Assembly (NCBI RefSeq): GCF_000382365.1
Contig: NZ_KB908223.1
Span: 62,001 to 126,000 of the forward strand
Source: Pannonibacter phragmitetus DSM 14782
GTDB lineage: Bacteria > Pseudomonadota > Alphaproteobacteria > Rhizobiales > Stappiaceae
Reading direction: 5' to 3'
DNA length: 64,000 bases
The notes beneath the pieces are model-generated. The model did no database searches. It was not told where the DNA came from and worked only from the letters and a program-made list of their open reading frames with translations. Positions 1 through 8,862 of this stretch are shown in pieces. A program made the position numbers and the translations under genes. Position 1 is the first letter of the stretch. Each line of letters begins with the position of its first letter.

Positions 1-582
1 CCCTATCCCATCTCCGACGACTTCCACACCACGCCGCTGACAAGCTATGGCACGCAGAAGGCGATCTGCGAGCTGCTGCTGTCCGACTATTCCCGCCGCG
101 GCTTCTTCGATGGCGTCGGCATCCGCCTGCCGACGATCTGCATCCGCCCCGGCAAGCCGAACAAGGCCGCCTCCGGCTTCTTCTCCAACATCCTGCGCGA
201 GCCGCTCATCGGCGAAGAAGCCGTGCTGCCGGTGCCGGAGGACATCCGCCACTGGCACGCATCGCCGCGCTCGGCCGTTGGCTTCCTGCTGCATGGCGCC
301 ACCATTGACACCGGCCTCGTCGGCCCGCGCCGCAATCTCTCCATGCCCGGCGTCAGCGCCACGGTGGGCGAGCAGATCGAGGCCCTGCACCGCATTGCCG
401 GCGAAAAGGCCGTGAAGCTGATCCGCCGCGAGCCGGACGAGATGATCATCCGCATGGTCTCCGGCTGGGCCCCCGGCTTCGAGGCCACCCGCGCCACGGC
501 GCTTGGCTTCACCGCCGAAACCTCCTTTGATGAAATCATCCGCGTCCACATTGAGGACGAGCTGGGAGGCCGCATCGCATGA
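1..582 (+). CDS. denD: D-erythronate dehydrogenase (DenD), 5'-truncated
   Basis: This is the C-terminal 193 residues of an extended-type short-chain dehydrogenase; the start lies left of the window. The SDR catalytic Y-x3-K is visible as YGTQK at residues 16-20 of the fragment. It is followed by the stretch RLPTICIRPGKPNKAASGFF, which I recognise as characteristic of DenD-type NAD-dependent epimerase/dehydratases that oxidise D-erythronate at C2. The missing N-terminus should hold the NAD-binding Rossmann motif. Its TGA stop overlaps the ATG of the next gene (ATGA), so the two are translationally coupled in a sugar-acid catabolic operon. The family call is strong; the exact substrate is inferred from family resemblance. 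Confidence 0.82.
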   Translation, partial: PYPISDDFHTTPLTSYGTQKAICELLLSDYSRRGFFDGVGIRLPTICIRPGKPNKAASGFFSNILREPLIGEEAVLPVPEDIRHWHASPRSAVGFLLHGATIDTGLVGPRRNLSMPGVSATVGEQIEALHRIAGEKAVKLIRREPDEMIIRMVSGWAPGFEATRATALGFTAETSFDEIIRVHIEDELGGRIA

Positions 583-2363
583 GCGGTGACAGCAAACCCG
601 CCCGCCGCCTGCGCTCGCAGGACTGGTTCGACAATCCGGACCATCTGGACCTGACGGCGCTCTATCTGGAACGTTTCATGAATTATGGAACGACGCCGGA
701 AGAACTGCGCTCGGGCAAGCCCATCATCGGCATTGCCCAGTCCGGCAGCGATCTCAACCCCTGCAACCGGCATCACATGGATCTGGCCAAGCGCGTGCGC
801 GACGGCATCCGGGATGCTGGCGGCATTCCCATCGAGTTTCCGACCCATCCGCTGTTCGAGAACTGCAAGCGCCCGACGGCGGCGCTGGACCGGAACCTCG
901 CCTATCTCGGTCTGGTGGAAATCCTCTATGGCTATCCGCTGGATGGGGTGGTGCTGACCACCGGCTGCGACAAGACCACACCCTCGGCCCTGATGGCCGC
1001 GTCCACCGTGGATATTCCCGCGATTGTCCTGTCCGGCGGGCCGATGCTGGATGGCTGGCATGACGGGGAGCTGGCGGGCTCGGGCACCGTCATCTGGCGC
1101 TCGCGCCGCAAATATGGCGCGGGCGAAATCACCCGCGAGCAGTTCCTGGAAGCGGCTCTGAGCAGCGCGCCTTCCATCGGCCATTGCAACACCATGGGCA
1201 CGGCGCTGACCATGAATTCCATGGCCGAAGCGCTCGGCATGTCGCTGACCGGCTGCGCCGCCATTCCCGCCGCCTACCGGGAGCGCGGCCAGATGGCTTA
1301 CCGCACCGGACGGCGGGCGGTGGAACTGGTGCTGGAGGACATGCGCCCCTCGAAGATCCTGACGCGGGAGGCCTTCCTAAACGCTGTGCGGGTGAACTCC
1401 GCCCTTGGCGGCTCCACCAATGCCCAGCCGCATCTGATGGCCATGGCCAAGCATGCGGGCGTTGACCTCAGGCCCGAGGACTGGCAGCTGCACGGCTATG
1501 ACATTCCGCTTCTGGCCAATGTGCAGCCGGCCGGCGCCTATCTCGGCGAGCGCTTCCACCGGGCGGGCGGTGTTCCGGCCATCATGTGGGAGCTGATGCA
1601 GGCGGGCAAGCTCGACACCGGCTGCCTGACCGTCACGGGCCGCAGCATGGGCGAAAACCTTGACGGCTGCGAGGCCACCGACCGCGAGGTCATCCGCCCC
1701 TACGCCGCCCCGATGAAGGAGCGCGCCGGGTTCCTCGTGCTGAAGGGCAATCTCTTCGACTTCGCCATCATGAAGATGAGCGTCGTCTCGGAAGATTTCC
1801 GCAAACGCTATCTGAGCGAACCGGGCCGCGAAGGCATCTATGAGGGCAAGGCCGTGGTCTTCGACGGTTCGGAGGATTACCACGCCCGTATCAACGATCC
1901 CGCGCTCGGCATCGACGAGCGCACCATTCTGGCCATCCGGGGCGCAGGCCCGCTGGGCTGGCCGGGCTCGGCGGAAGTGGTCAACATGCAGCCGCCCGAT
2001 CACCTGCTGAAGCGCGGCATCACCAGCCTGCCGACCATCGGCGATGGCCGCCAGTCCGGCACCGCCGACAGCCCGTCGATCCTCAACGCTTCGCCCGAAA
2101 GCGCCGCTGGCGGCGGCCTTGCCTTCCTGCGCAGCGGCGACACCATCCGCATCGACTTCAACACCGGCCGCTGCGACATGCTGGTGGATGAGGCGGAGAT
2201 CGAACGCCGCAAGGCCGAAGGCATTCCGCCAGTGCCGCCCTCGGCCACGCCCTGGCAGAAGATCTACCGCGAAACGGTCACCCAGCTCGCCGATGGCGCC
2301 ACCATCCGCGATGCCGAAACCTTCCGCGGCCTTGCAGCCACCCCACCGCGTCACAACCACTGA
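579..2363 (+). CDS. xylD: IlvD/Edd-family sugar-acid dehydratase, D-xylonate dehydratase type
   Basis: A 594-residue dehydratase of the dihydroxy-acid/phosphogluconate dehydratase family, a cytoplasmic Fe-S enzyme that dehydrates aldonic acids to 2-keto-3-deoxy acids. The three cysteines expected to hold the cluster are C62 (PCNRHH), C130 (TTGCDKTTP) and C203 (GHCNTMGTA). The start RLRSQDWFDNPDHLDLTALY and the end PRHNH closely resemble Caulobacter XylD as I remember it, and the length is normal. The ATG overlaps the stop of the denD-like gene. Because the partner is an erythronate-type dehydrogenase, a C4 or other aldonate is also possible; the reaction class is secure, the substrate is not. 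Confidence 0.8.
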   Translation: MSGDSKPARRLRSQDWFDNPDHLDLTALYLERFMNYGTTPEELRSGKPIIGIAQSGSDLNPCNRHHMDLAKRVRDGIRDAGGIPIEFPTHPLFENCKRPTAALDRNLAYLGLVEILYGYPLDGVVLTTGCDKTTPSALMAASTVDIPAIVLSGGPMLDGWHDGELAGSGTVIWRSRRKYGAGEITREQFLEAALSSAPSIGHCNTMGTALTMNSMAEALGMSLTGCAAIPAAYRERGQMAYRTGRRAVELVLEDMRPSKILTREAFLNAVRVNSALGGSTNAQPHLMAMAKHAGVDLRPEDWQLHGYDIPLLANVQPAGAYLGERFHRAGGVPAIMWELMQAGKLDTGCLTVTGRSMGENLDGCEATDREVIRPYAAPMKERAGFLVLKGNLFDFAIMKMSVVSEDFRKRYLSEPGREGIYEGKAVVFDGSEDYHARINDPALGIDERTILAIRGAGPLGWPGSAEVVNMQPPDHLLKRGITSLPTIGDGRQSGTADSPSILNASPESAAGGGLAFLRSGDTIRIDFNTGRCDMLVDEAEIERRKAEGIPPVPPSATPWQKIYRETVTQLADGATIRDAETFRGLAATPPRHNH

Positions 2364-2388
2364 CGCAACCCCATGCGTCCATCACAGG

Positions 2389-2530
2389 CCCCGGCACAAG
2401 GCCGGGGCGGCCTGGTGGGGGGGGGCAAGGCGGAGTTTCATGTCCACCCGGAGCGCACCTTGCGCAGCACTAATGCGCCGGGTTCAGGCAAAACCAAGCA
2501 CTCCGCGCCGTCCCGGCCTTGTGCCGGGAC
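2389..2530. repeat. Inverted pair of palindromic units (REPIN-like)
   Basis: Two hairpins lie in opposite orientation in the gap after the dehydratase gene. Unit one is CCCCGGC-acaag-GCCGGGG (2389-2407); unit two is GTCCCGGC-cttgt-GCCGGGAC (2510-2530). The flank ACAGG of the first reappears as CCTGT in the second, so unit two is an inverted relative of unit one. Unit one could also serve as a 3'-end hairpin for the denD-xylD operon, although no T-tract follows. The rest of the gap (2364-2608) shows no gene. Confidence 0.75.
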
Positions 2531-2608
2531 CTGTCAGGGCCTCCAAAGACCATCGGCTTTCTGTGCTCACACTGGCAAAAGAGAAAGCCGGGAACGAGCG
2601 CCCCCTCC

Positions 2609-3406
2609 TCACCCCAGATCAATCATCCGGGGACTGGTGATCACGCCGCCGAAGCCGGTGATGTGGTGGAGCCAGTAGACATAGGGCTCTGCGGACAGCG
2701 GCGGTTCGCTGGTCCAGCCGAGGCCGGGGGCATATTGAAAGGCGGGGCTGCCGGCGATGGCGGCGAAGTGCCCGGCAAAGCTGGTGATCAGCGGCCGGTG
2801 CACATGGCCCGTCAGCAGGCGCAGGTGGCCGGGAAAACCGGCCAGAAGCGTGCGCAGCTCGTCTCTTCCCGCCGTAAGCGTCATCCAGTCCCAGGCAGGT
2901 GAGGCAAGGCCGAAGGGCGGGTGATGCAGCATGAAGAAGGTGACGCCGGAGGTGGTCTCTTCCCGCGCCTTTTCGTCGGCGAGACGCTCGGCCAGCCAGC
3001 CAAGACGCCCGGCGCAAAGCTCCCCCTCGACCTTGCCCGGAATGATCGTATCAAGGCCAATGACACGAATGCCCTTGTGCACCATGTCGAAATTGAGGAA
3101 CGGCTCCGGCGTGAAGGGAATGGTGCCCGCGAAAGCTGCGCGCATGGCCTCGCGCCGGTCGTGATTGCCCGGCACCACAAGCACGGGAGCGTCAAACCGG
3201 GCCAGCATCTGCCGGGCCAGCGCATAGTCTTCCGCGCTGCCACAGTCAGCCAGATCGCCGGAGATCAGCACCAGATCCGGCTGCGGCGTCAGGCTGGCGG
3301 CATCCGCCAGAACCCTCTCCACCGCCGCCACCGTATCGGGGCGCGGATGGGCGCTTTCCTTGTCTGCGGCGAAGAGATGAAAGTCGGAGAAATGAAGGAT
3401 GTACAT
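2609..3406 (-). CDS. Calcineurin-like metallophosphoesterase (CpdA/class III phosphodiesterase-like)
   Basis: A 265-residue cytoplasmic metallophosphoesterase without a signal peptide. The metal-binding blocks appear in family order: D8-x-H10 (SDFHL), D51 (SGDLAD), N81-H82 (PGNHD), a histidine block (LHHPPF) and a final GHVH near residue 202. Such enzymes hydrolyse phosphodiesters, from cyclic nucleotides to glycerophosphodiesters. It is the last gene of the leftward ABC operon, 19 nt after the permease gene, so a role in cleaving the imported substrate is a fair inference. The real substrate cannot be read from sequence. Confidence 0.8.
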   Translation of the reverse strand: MYILHFSDFHLFAADKESAHPRPDTVAAVERVLADAASLTPQPDLVLISGDLADCGSAEDYALARQMLARFDAPVLVVPGNHDRREAMRAAFAGTIPFTPEPFLNFDMVHKGIRVIGLDTIIPGKVEGELCAGRLGWLAERLADEKAREETTSGVTFFMLHHPPFGLASPAWDWMTLTAGRDELRTLLAGFPGHLRLLTGHVHRPLITSFAGHFAAIAGSPAFQYAPGLGWTSEPPLSAEPYVYWLHHITGFGGVITSPRMIDLG

Positions 3407-3425
3407 GCCCTGAAAGGTCTTTCAG

Positions 3426-4253
3426 TCAGCGGCCGATGCGCGAGAGCACATCCGCCTTCAGGAAGCGTTCGATGACCAGCATGAAGCCGACGGAGGGGAT
3501 CAGGAGGATCAAGGCGGTGATGGCGGCGATCTGGTAATTGCCGCCCATGCTGGCGTTGAACATCAGGATCGGCAGGGTCGAGATATCCGGCGCACCGACG
3601 AAATAGGTGCCGGTGAACTCGTCGATGCTGTCGAGGAAGACGAAGATCGACGCGGCCATCAGCCCCGGAAAGGCCTGCGGCAGGGTAATGTCCCGGAAGG
3701 TGCGCAAGGGCCCGGCCCCGAGGTTGCGCGCGGCTTCCTCCATGCTGCGGTCCACCGCGCTGAAGGAAGCCGTGGCGATCCACACCGCATAGACAAGACC
3801 GGGCAGCGAATGCACCAGCACCACGCCGAAAAGCGTGCCGTTGAGCCCGAGGCCGTAGAAGATCGCGGCGATGTTGACGAAGATCGGCAGCGACGGGAAA
3901 GCCTGCGGCAGCAGGAAGATCAGCATGATGAAGCTGCGGGCGGGCAGCGCCAGCCGCGCCAGCGCATAACCGGCCGGAATGGACAGGGCCATCGAGAGGC
4001 CGACGGTCGCCGCCGCGATGGAGACAGAGTTCCACAGCGACTCCCACGCCCCCGCACGTGGACGGAACACCCGGCTCCAGAACTCGAAGCCCCAGCGGGT
4101 CGGCCACTGGTTGGGATAGAACCACTGTTCGGCAAAGGCCCAGATGGCGAGGTTGGTCAGTGGGCCGAAGACAATGAAGGCCACCAGCCCCATGGCAAGG
4201 GCAAGGCCGAGGGTGGCGCCCGCCTTGCGGGCAAAGCTTGAGAGAGCGGTCAT
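3426..4253 (-). CDS. ABC transporter permease, PotC-like
   Basis: A 275-residue inner-membrane permease with about six hydrophobic segments. The EAA cytoplasmic loop is visible as MEEAARNLGAGPLRTFRDITLPQAFPG, which couples to the ATPase. It belongs to the spermidine/putrescine, Fe3+ and phosphonate-type (BPD_transp_1) group. Its ATG overlaps the TGA of the upstream permease by 4 nt (4250-4253), so the two subunits are translationally coupled. Together with the 299-residue permease it forms the membrane channel of the LacI-controlled importer. Confidence 0.85.
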   Translation of the reverse strand: MTALSSFARKAGATLGLALAMGLVAFIVFGPLTNLAIWAFAEQWFYPNQWPTRWGFEFWSRVFRPRAGAWESLWNSVSIAAATVGLSMALSIPAGYALARLALPARSFIMLIFLLPQAFPSLPIFVNIAAIFYGLGLNGTLFGVVLVHSLPGLVYAVWIATASFSAVDRSMEEAARNLGAGPLRTFRDITLPQAFPGLMAASIFVFLDSIDEFTGTYFVGAPDISTLPILMFNASMGGNYQIAAITALILLIPSVGFMLVIERFLKADVLSRIGR

Positions 4254-5149
4254 TGGCCTGCCTTTGCCTTGAGCGTCATGCGCAGGTAAGCCCAGGCCGC
4301 CACTGCCGTCAGCAGATAGGAGAAGAGGCCGAGCGCATTGGCGACGGCATAGTCGCCGTAATAGGTGACCCGGTGGGCCATCATCGCGGTCATCATGGTG
4401 GGATTGCCGGAGATCAACATGGCGGGCACGGACAGCACCGACATGATGGTGACGAGCGACAGCACCAGCGCCACCAGCAGCTGCGGGCGCACCTGAGGCA
4501 GCACGATTTCAAACAGGCAGCGCAGCCGCCCTGCCCCAAGATTGCGCGCCGCCTCGATGGTGGAGCGGTCAAGCGAAGCCATGGCCCCGGCCAGCAGCAG
4601 CGTGACGAAAGGCACCTGCTTCCAGGCAAAGGTCAGCACCAGGCCACGCCAGTCGAGCAGGCTCTGCGCCGTCGCCGCATCCATCAGCCCCGTGTCCACC
4701 AGCAGCGTGTTCAGCATGCCGTTGCGGGCCAGGAACGAGCGCGCCGTCTGCCCGGCGACGATGAAAGGAATGAACAGCGGCCAGCGGTAGAGCCAGCGCA
4801 GCAGCGGCACGGCCCAGCGGCTTTCGCCCAGCGTCAGATAGCCGGCAATGGCGATGGAGGCGGCTGCAATCAGCGCCAGCGAGCCAAGCGCAACGAGAAT
4901 GGAGAAGATGATATCGCCGCTGTAGAACTCCAGCGCCTTGGCGATATTGACCGTCGAAAAGCTGCCATCGCCATCCTGAAAGGCGGTGACGAGCGAGCGC
5001 AGCAGCGGCGCGGCATAGAGCAGGCCGATGGCCGTGAGCGCGGGGGCAACGAGCAGCAGCCCGGCGCCCATGCCAGCCCAGCGGCTGAACAGCCCGCTCG
5101 CGGCGGTCTGTCCGGTCCGCAGCGTGTCAGCGGCAGAATGTGCAGTCAT
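4250..5149 (-). CDS. ABC transporter permease, PotB-like
   Basis: A 299-residue permease of the same family as its downstream partner. The EAA loop is IEAARNLGAGRLRCLFEIVLPQVRP. I place the start at the ATG of MTAHSAAD because AGAGGAAA stands 9 nt before it; the open frame continues upstream into the intercistronic hairpin, but that extension has no family character. It follows the binding-protein gene by 164 nt and shares an operon with the phosphodiesterase. Confidence 0.83.
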   Translation of the reverse strand: MTAHSAADTLRTGQTAASGLFSRWAGMGAGLLLVAPALTAIGLLYAAPLLRSLVTAFQDGDGSFSTVNIAKALEFYSGDIIFSILVALGSLALIAAASIAIAGYLTLGESRWAVPLLRWLYRWPLFIPFIVAGQTARSFLARNGMLNTLLVDTGLMDAATAQSLLDWRGLVLTFAWKQVPFVTLLLAGAMASLDRSTIEAARNLGAGRLRCLFEIVLPQVRPQLLVALVLSLVTIMSVLSVPAMLISGNPTMMTAMMAHRVTYYGDYAVANALGLFSYLLTAVAAWAYLRMTLKAKAGQ

Positions 5150-5217
5150 GAGGCATTTCCTCTGAGCCGGTTTGTCCGCACTGCGGCCCCGGCCTGTTCC
5201 CTGAAAGGCAGATGCCC

Positions 5218-5238
5218 GGCCCGGCGGGGAGCCGGGCC
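5218..5238 (-). other. Intercistronic hairpin after the binding-protein gene
   Basis: A perfect 8-bp stem, GGCCCGGC-gggga-GCCGGGCC, lies in the 164-nt space between the solute-binding-protein gene and the first permease gene. No T-tract follows on the minus strand. It therefore reads more as an mRNA-stabilising or partial-termination element that raises binding protein over permease, a common layout in ABC operons, than as a full terminator. Confidence 0.5.
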
Positions 5239-5313
5239 AGACGGGATTAGAAGAGTGGCTGCTGGAGACGCGCGGATCAGAGTGCCAGCAGGCCCTCCCC
5301 CGCAAGTCATCCC

Positions 5314-6459
5314 TTACTTGGCGACGTTCTTCTCGTAGGCTTCCAGAATGGCCGCGAAGTACTTGGCCTGCGGCATGGACCAGCCGCGCTCGGCCAGCGT
5401 TTCCGGGGTCACGTCGGCAAACAGGCGGTTCCATTCGGCGTCCGTCAGCTCGCTCTTGACGTTCTGCGGATCGATGCCGGGGAACCAGTTGAAGCGGCGC
5501 ACGATGCCGTCAGCCTGCACAGCCGGGCTGGTGGCGAAGGCGATGAATTCCTTGGCGAGTTCCGGCTGCGCAGCCTTGGCCGGCACCGTGTAGTACATCG
5601 GCTGGCCCGGCATGCCCGGCGACAGGATCATCAGCTTCAGGTTCGGGTTCAGGCGGCCATCGGCAACCCAGGTGTAGAACATGTCCATCCACACCGGGCC
5701 CATGGCGATTTCGCCGCGGTTCATGGCATCCAGCGTGCCGGCGTTGCCGGGGGTCATGACAACGCTCTGGTTGAAGTCGCGCAGCGAGGTGAGTGCAGGC
5801 TCCCACTTGGCAGCGGCATCGTCAGCCCACGGCCCGTTGCGGATTTCGTCAGCCGTGCCGGAGAAGGCATACATCCAGCCGAAGACGAAGCCGACGCCGG
5901 CCATGCCGCCGGTGATGCCGTTGTAGCCGAACTTGCCCGGATTCTCCTTCACCCACTTGGCCAGTTCCTCATAGGACTGCGGCGGGTTGGCGATCACGTC
6001 CGGATTGTAGGCGATGGCGATCTGGCTGTGGAACATCGGCATGACATAGCCGGAGACATTCACGCCGAGGGAGTTTTCAGCCGTTTCGCGGGTGACGAGC
6101 TTGGCGGTGGCAAGGCCGTCGCGGTAGCTCGACAGCAGCTTTTCCTCGACCATCTTGCCGGCCATGCGCTGATGCACGACGGCGACGTCCACATCCCACA
6201 CGTCCTTGCCCTTCTGGGCGTCGATCTTTTCATAGATCGCCTGGCTGCCGCCATCGCCCGGGCCGGTGCCGACCGCGCGCACGGTCACGCCCGGATGGGT
6301 CTCCTCGAACTTCGGTCCGAGGTAGTCATTGATATAGTCCACCATGTTGGTGTCACCGGCGGTGATCACCGTCAGGGTCTGGGCCGACACGCTGGTCGCC
6401 AGAGCCGTCGTAAGGGTCGTGGCTGCCAGCATGCTGGCAAGGGCAATCCTGAGTTTCAT
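5314..6459 (-). CDS. Periplasmic solute-binding protein of ABC importer (family 1)
   Basis: A 381-residue exported binding protein. The first ~26 residues (MKLRIALASMLAATTLTT, then ALATSVSAQ) form a Sec signal peptide with cleavage after ASA/SAQ. The mature part starts TLTVITAGDTNMVDYI, typical of the PotD/Fe3+/2-aminoethylphosphonate-type cluster of binding proteins. It sits between the ATPase gene (33 nt upstream) and the permeases, so the whole importer is one leftward operon. The ligand is unknown; linkage to a phosphodiesterase makes a phosphate-ester compound one possibility. Confidence 0.85.
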   Translation of the reverse strand: MKLRIALASMLAATTLTTALATSVSAQTLTVITAGDTNMVDYINDYLGPKFEETHPGVTVRAVGTGPGDGGSQAIYEKIDAQKGKDVWDVDVAVVHQRMAGKMVEEKLLSSYRDGLATAKLVTRETAENSLGVNVSGYVMPMFHSQIAIAYNPDVIANPPQSYEELAKWVKENPGKFGYNGITGGMAGVGFVFGWMYAFSGTADEIRNGPWADDAAAKWEPALTSLRDFNQSVVMTPGNAGTLDAMNRGEIAMGPVWMDMFYTWVADGRLNPNLKLMILSPGMPGQPMYYTVPAKAAQPELAKEFIAFATSPAVQADGIVRRFNWFPGIDPQNVKSELTDAEWNRLFADVTPETLAERGWSMPQAKYFAAILEAYEKNVAK

Positions 6460-6492
6460 GACTGTCTTCCCTGAGGTTCGTGAGTGGGAAAA

Positions 6493-7551
6493 TTAGTGCC
6501 GTGTCTCCAGCACAGCCCCGTGGAGCGTGCCCTGAAGCAGGCGGTTTTCGGCATCGAAGCTCATCAGCATGGATGCCGGAACGGTGAGGGACGCATCAGC
6601 GCCCGCAGCGATGGGCACGGGCGAGCAGCCCGACAGGCTCTCCCCGGCAGAATCGATGGTGATCTGGTAGGTGCCGCCCGCATAGGCGCAAGCGCTGACA
6701 TGCCCCTTTCGCAGCAGCGCCGGACCTTCGGGCAGAACCTCCGCCGAAGTGAACGCGCGTGCAACGTCGGTGCGGAACCCGGCCAGCCTGGTGAAGGCCG
6801 CAACCGGATCGCCATGGCGGAAGGCCGTGACATTGCTGACACCGAGAAACTCAGCCGCCTCAAGATCCGCCGGGGCGCCGTACAGCTCCTCCGGGCTCGC
6901 CACCTGCACGATCTGCCCCTTGCGCATCAGGACGATACGGTCGGCCATGGCCAGCGCCTCGTCCTGGTCGTGGGTGACCATGATGGTGGTGATGCCGACC
7001 TTCTGCTGCAGGCGGCGCAGCTCGCCGCGCAGGCTGCGGCGGATGGAGGCGTCGAGGTTCGACAGCGGCTCGTCCAGCAGCAGCAGCGGCGGATCAATGA
7101 TCAGCGCCCGGCCCAGAGCCACGCGCTGGCGCTGGCCGCCGGACAGGCTGGTGACGGCGCGGCCGCCATAGCCCTCAAGGCCCAGCAGCGCCAGAACCTC
7201 CTCTGCCCGCCGCTCCCGTTCGGCCTTGCCAAGGCCGCGCAGCTTCAGCGGATAGGTCAGGTTTCCGGCGACCGACATATGCGGCCACAGGGCGTAGGAC
7301 TGGAATACCATGGCCGTCTGGCGCGCCTCGGGCGCAAGACCGGCGATGGAGCGTCCGCCCACGGTGATATCCCCTGCGCTCAGCGGGGCGAACCCTGCAA
7401 TGGAGCGCAGCAATGTTGTCTTGCCGCAGCCTGAAGGGCCAAGCAGGCAGGTGAAGGTGCCCGCTGGCACCTCCAGCGAGATGCCGTCGAGAATGAGAGA
7501 CTGCCCAAGGCGAATGGACACCTCCTCCAGTGACAGCGCTTCAGTTCCCAT
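6493..7551 (-). CDS. ABC transporter ATP-binding protein, PotA/FbpC-like
   Basis: A 352-residue ATPase and first gene of the leftward importer operon. Walker A is GPSGCGKTT near residue 40, the signature is LSGGQRQRVALGRAL, Walker B is LLLLDEPLSNLD, and the switch is MVTHDQDEALAMAD. The last ~100 residues form the TOBE-type regulatory domain usual in this group. The ATG lies 14 nt from a LacI-type operator (7566-7583), so a bound repressor would block this operon. Confidence 0.9.
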   Translation of the reverse strand: MGTEALSLEEVSIRLGQSLILDGISLEVPAGTFTCLLGPSGCGKTTLLRSIAGFAPLSAGDITVGGRSIAGLAPEARQTAMVFQSYALWPHMSVAGNLTYPLKLRGLGKAERERRAEEVLALLGLEGYGGRAVTSLSGGQRQRVALGRALIIDPPLLLLDEPLSNLDASIRRSLRGELRRLQQKVGITTIMVTHDQDEALAMADRIVLMRKGQIVQVASPEELYGAPADLEAAEFLGVSNVTAFRHGDPVAAFTRLAGFRTDVARAFTSAEVLPEGPALLRKGHVSACAYAGGTYQITIDSAGESLSGCSPVPIAAGADASLTVPASMLMSFDAENRLLQGTLHGAVLETRH

Positions 7552-7565
7552 GGGGACCTCCTCCG

Positions 7566-7583
7566 ATTGAAAGCGCGTTCAAT
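7566..7583. promoter_or_regulatory. LacI-family operator in divergent promoter region
   Basis: ATTGAAAGCGCGTTCAAT is an inverted repeat (ATTGAA-n-GCGC-n-TTCAAT) with the central CG typical of LacI/GalR-family operators. It lies in the 135-nt gap between the ABC operon and the lacI-type gene, 14 nt before the ATPase start, where binding would repress the importer. That the adjacent regulator binds here is inferred from position and motif shape. Confidence 0.7.
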
Positions 7584-7686
7584 CTATGTTCAGCGCATGA
7601 CGGTTTTATGTCAACTCGATTTGCAAAGAGCCATTTTTTGTGCGATGCAGGATATGCACGCGTTTGCAAAATGAGCCGGAGAAGGA

Positions 7687-8688
7687 ATGCGCGTCACCGC
7701 CGATGATGTTGCCGAAGCCGCAGGCGTTTCCCGCGCCATGGTTTCCCGCGCCTTCACGGAAGGAGCGCCCATTGCTGCCCGCAAACGTGCCCACGTGCTC
7801 GCCGTGGCAGAATCCCTCGGTTACCGCCCCAACCGCATCGCCCGTGGCCTCACCGGCAGCCAGACCGGCCTCATTGCCCTTGTGGTCGGCGCCGTCTCCC
7901 GCCCCTATGAAGCCTGGCTCCTGGAAACAATGAGCCGGGAAATCCGCGCGGCCCGCAACTGGCCGCTGCTGCTGCAGGTGCAGCCGGGCGATGAACTGGA
8001 CAATGCGCTGGAAGACGCCCTCGCCTATCAGGTGGATGGCGCCATCGTCGCCGCCGGATCGGTCAGCCCGGCACTGGCCGAACGCTGCCGCAACTCCGGC
8101 GCGCCGATTGTCATGGTCGGGCGCATCATGCCGGGCGGCGATACGGATGCCGTGTGCTGCGACAACCGGCTGGGGCTGGAACTGCTGGTGGATCATCTGG
8201 CATCAAGTGGCCGCAACAAGCTCGCCTGGATCGGCGGCACACCGGAAACCTTCTCCAACATCGAGCGGCATGACGGGTTGATGCAGGCACTGGCCCGGCG
8301 CGGCATGAAGCTGCTCGCAGCACGCCAGGGCGACTATTCCGTCGACAGTGGCCTTGCGCAGGCCCTCACCCTGCTGACGGCGCCGGAAAAGCCCGACGCC
8401 ATTCTTTGCGGCAATGATGCCATGGCCCTTGGCGCCATCGCCGCCGCCCGCCGCCTTGGCCTCAGCGTGCCCGGTGATGTGGCCATTGCCGGCTTTGATG
8501 ACATCCCCGCCGCCGCGTGGGAGCCCTATCAGCTGACCACCGTGCGCAATCCGGTTTTGGAAACCACCCGCGAGGCGCTCCGCCTCCTGCGCCAGCGCAT
8601 TGATGGCCACGGCGGAACGCAAGGGTCAGACCCTGCCGCCGAAATCGTCCGCCTCGCCCCGGAACTGGTCATCCGCCAGAGCGCCTGA
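7687..8688 (+). CDS. LacI-family transcriptional regulator
   Basis: A 333-residue regulator. The N-terminal helix-turn-helix is VTADDVAEAAGVSRAMVSRAF (residues 3-23), followed by the hinge region around YRPNRIARGLTGSQTGLI. The rest is a periplasmic-binding-protein-like effector domain ending in the typical PGDVAIAGFDDIPAAAW block. The start has a good ribosome site (GAGAAGGA). It is divergent from the ABC/phosphodiesterase operon and most likely represses it through the palindrome at 7566-7583. The effector would be the imported compound or a derivative of it. Confidence 0.9.
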   Translation: MRVTADDVAEAAGVSRAMVSRAFTEGAPIAARKRAHVLAVAESLGYRPNRIARGLTGSQTGLIALVVGAVSRPYEAWLLETMSREIRAARNWPLLLQVQPGDELDNALEDALAYQVDGAIVAAGSVSPALAERCRNSGAPIVMVGRIMPGGDTDAVCCDNRLGLELLVDHLASSGRNKLAWIGGTPETFSNIERHDGLMQALARRGMKLLAARQGDYSVDSGLAQALTLLTAPEKPDAILCGNDAMALGAIAAARRLGLSVPGDVAIAGFDDIPAAAWEPYQLTTVRNPVLETTREALRLLRQRIDGHGGTQGSDPAAEIVRLAPELVIRQSA

Positions 8689-8762
8689 GGCGGAACGGGC
8701 TGCTTCGCCCCTCTGGCACGGCCTGTTTTCTCCCCTCCACTCACAACAAAAATTCCTGTCCG

Positions 8763-8792
8763 TGATCCGCACGTGCGGGCGCAGCGTAAGAT
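8763..8792 (+). promoter_or_regulatory. RpoE/ECF11-like promoter of the fatty-acid operon
   Basis: TGATCC (8763-8768), an 18-nt spacer and TAAGAT (8787-8792) lie about 70 nt before the oxidoreductase start. TGATCC with a TAAGA-type -10 is what I know for the RpoE/ChrR singlet-oxygen sigma factor of Rhodobacter sphaeroides. Two related sequences with the same 18-nt spacing precede the SDR gene and the ChrR-like gene in this window. Confidence 0.65.
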
Positions 8793-8862
8793 CTCGCAAT
8801 ACAAGGCATTTCCCCGCTGCCCCACCTTTGGGACGTCCCGTCCCGCATGACAAGGATACAGA

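Noticed and set aside
4238-5338. Rightward open frame of 366 codons opposite the ABC permease genes
   Set aside because: Low-complexity Gln/His/Arg-rich translation without motif; the opposite strand encodes two standard permeases.
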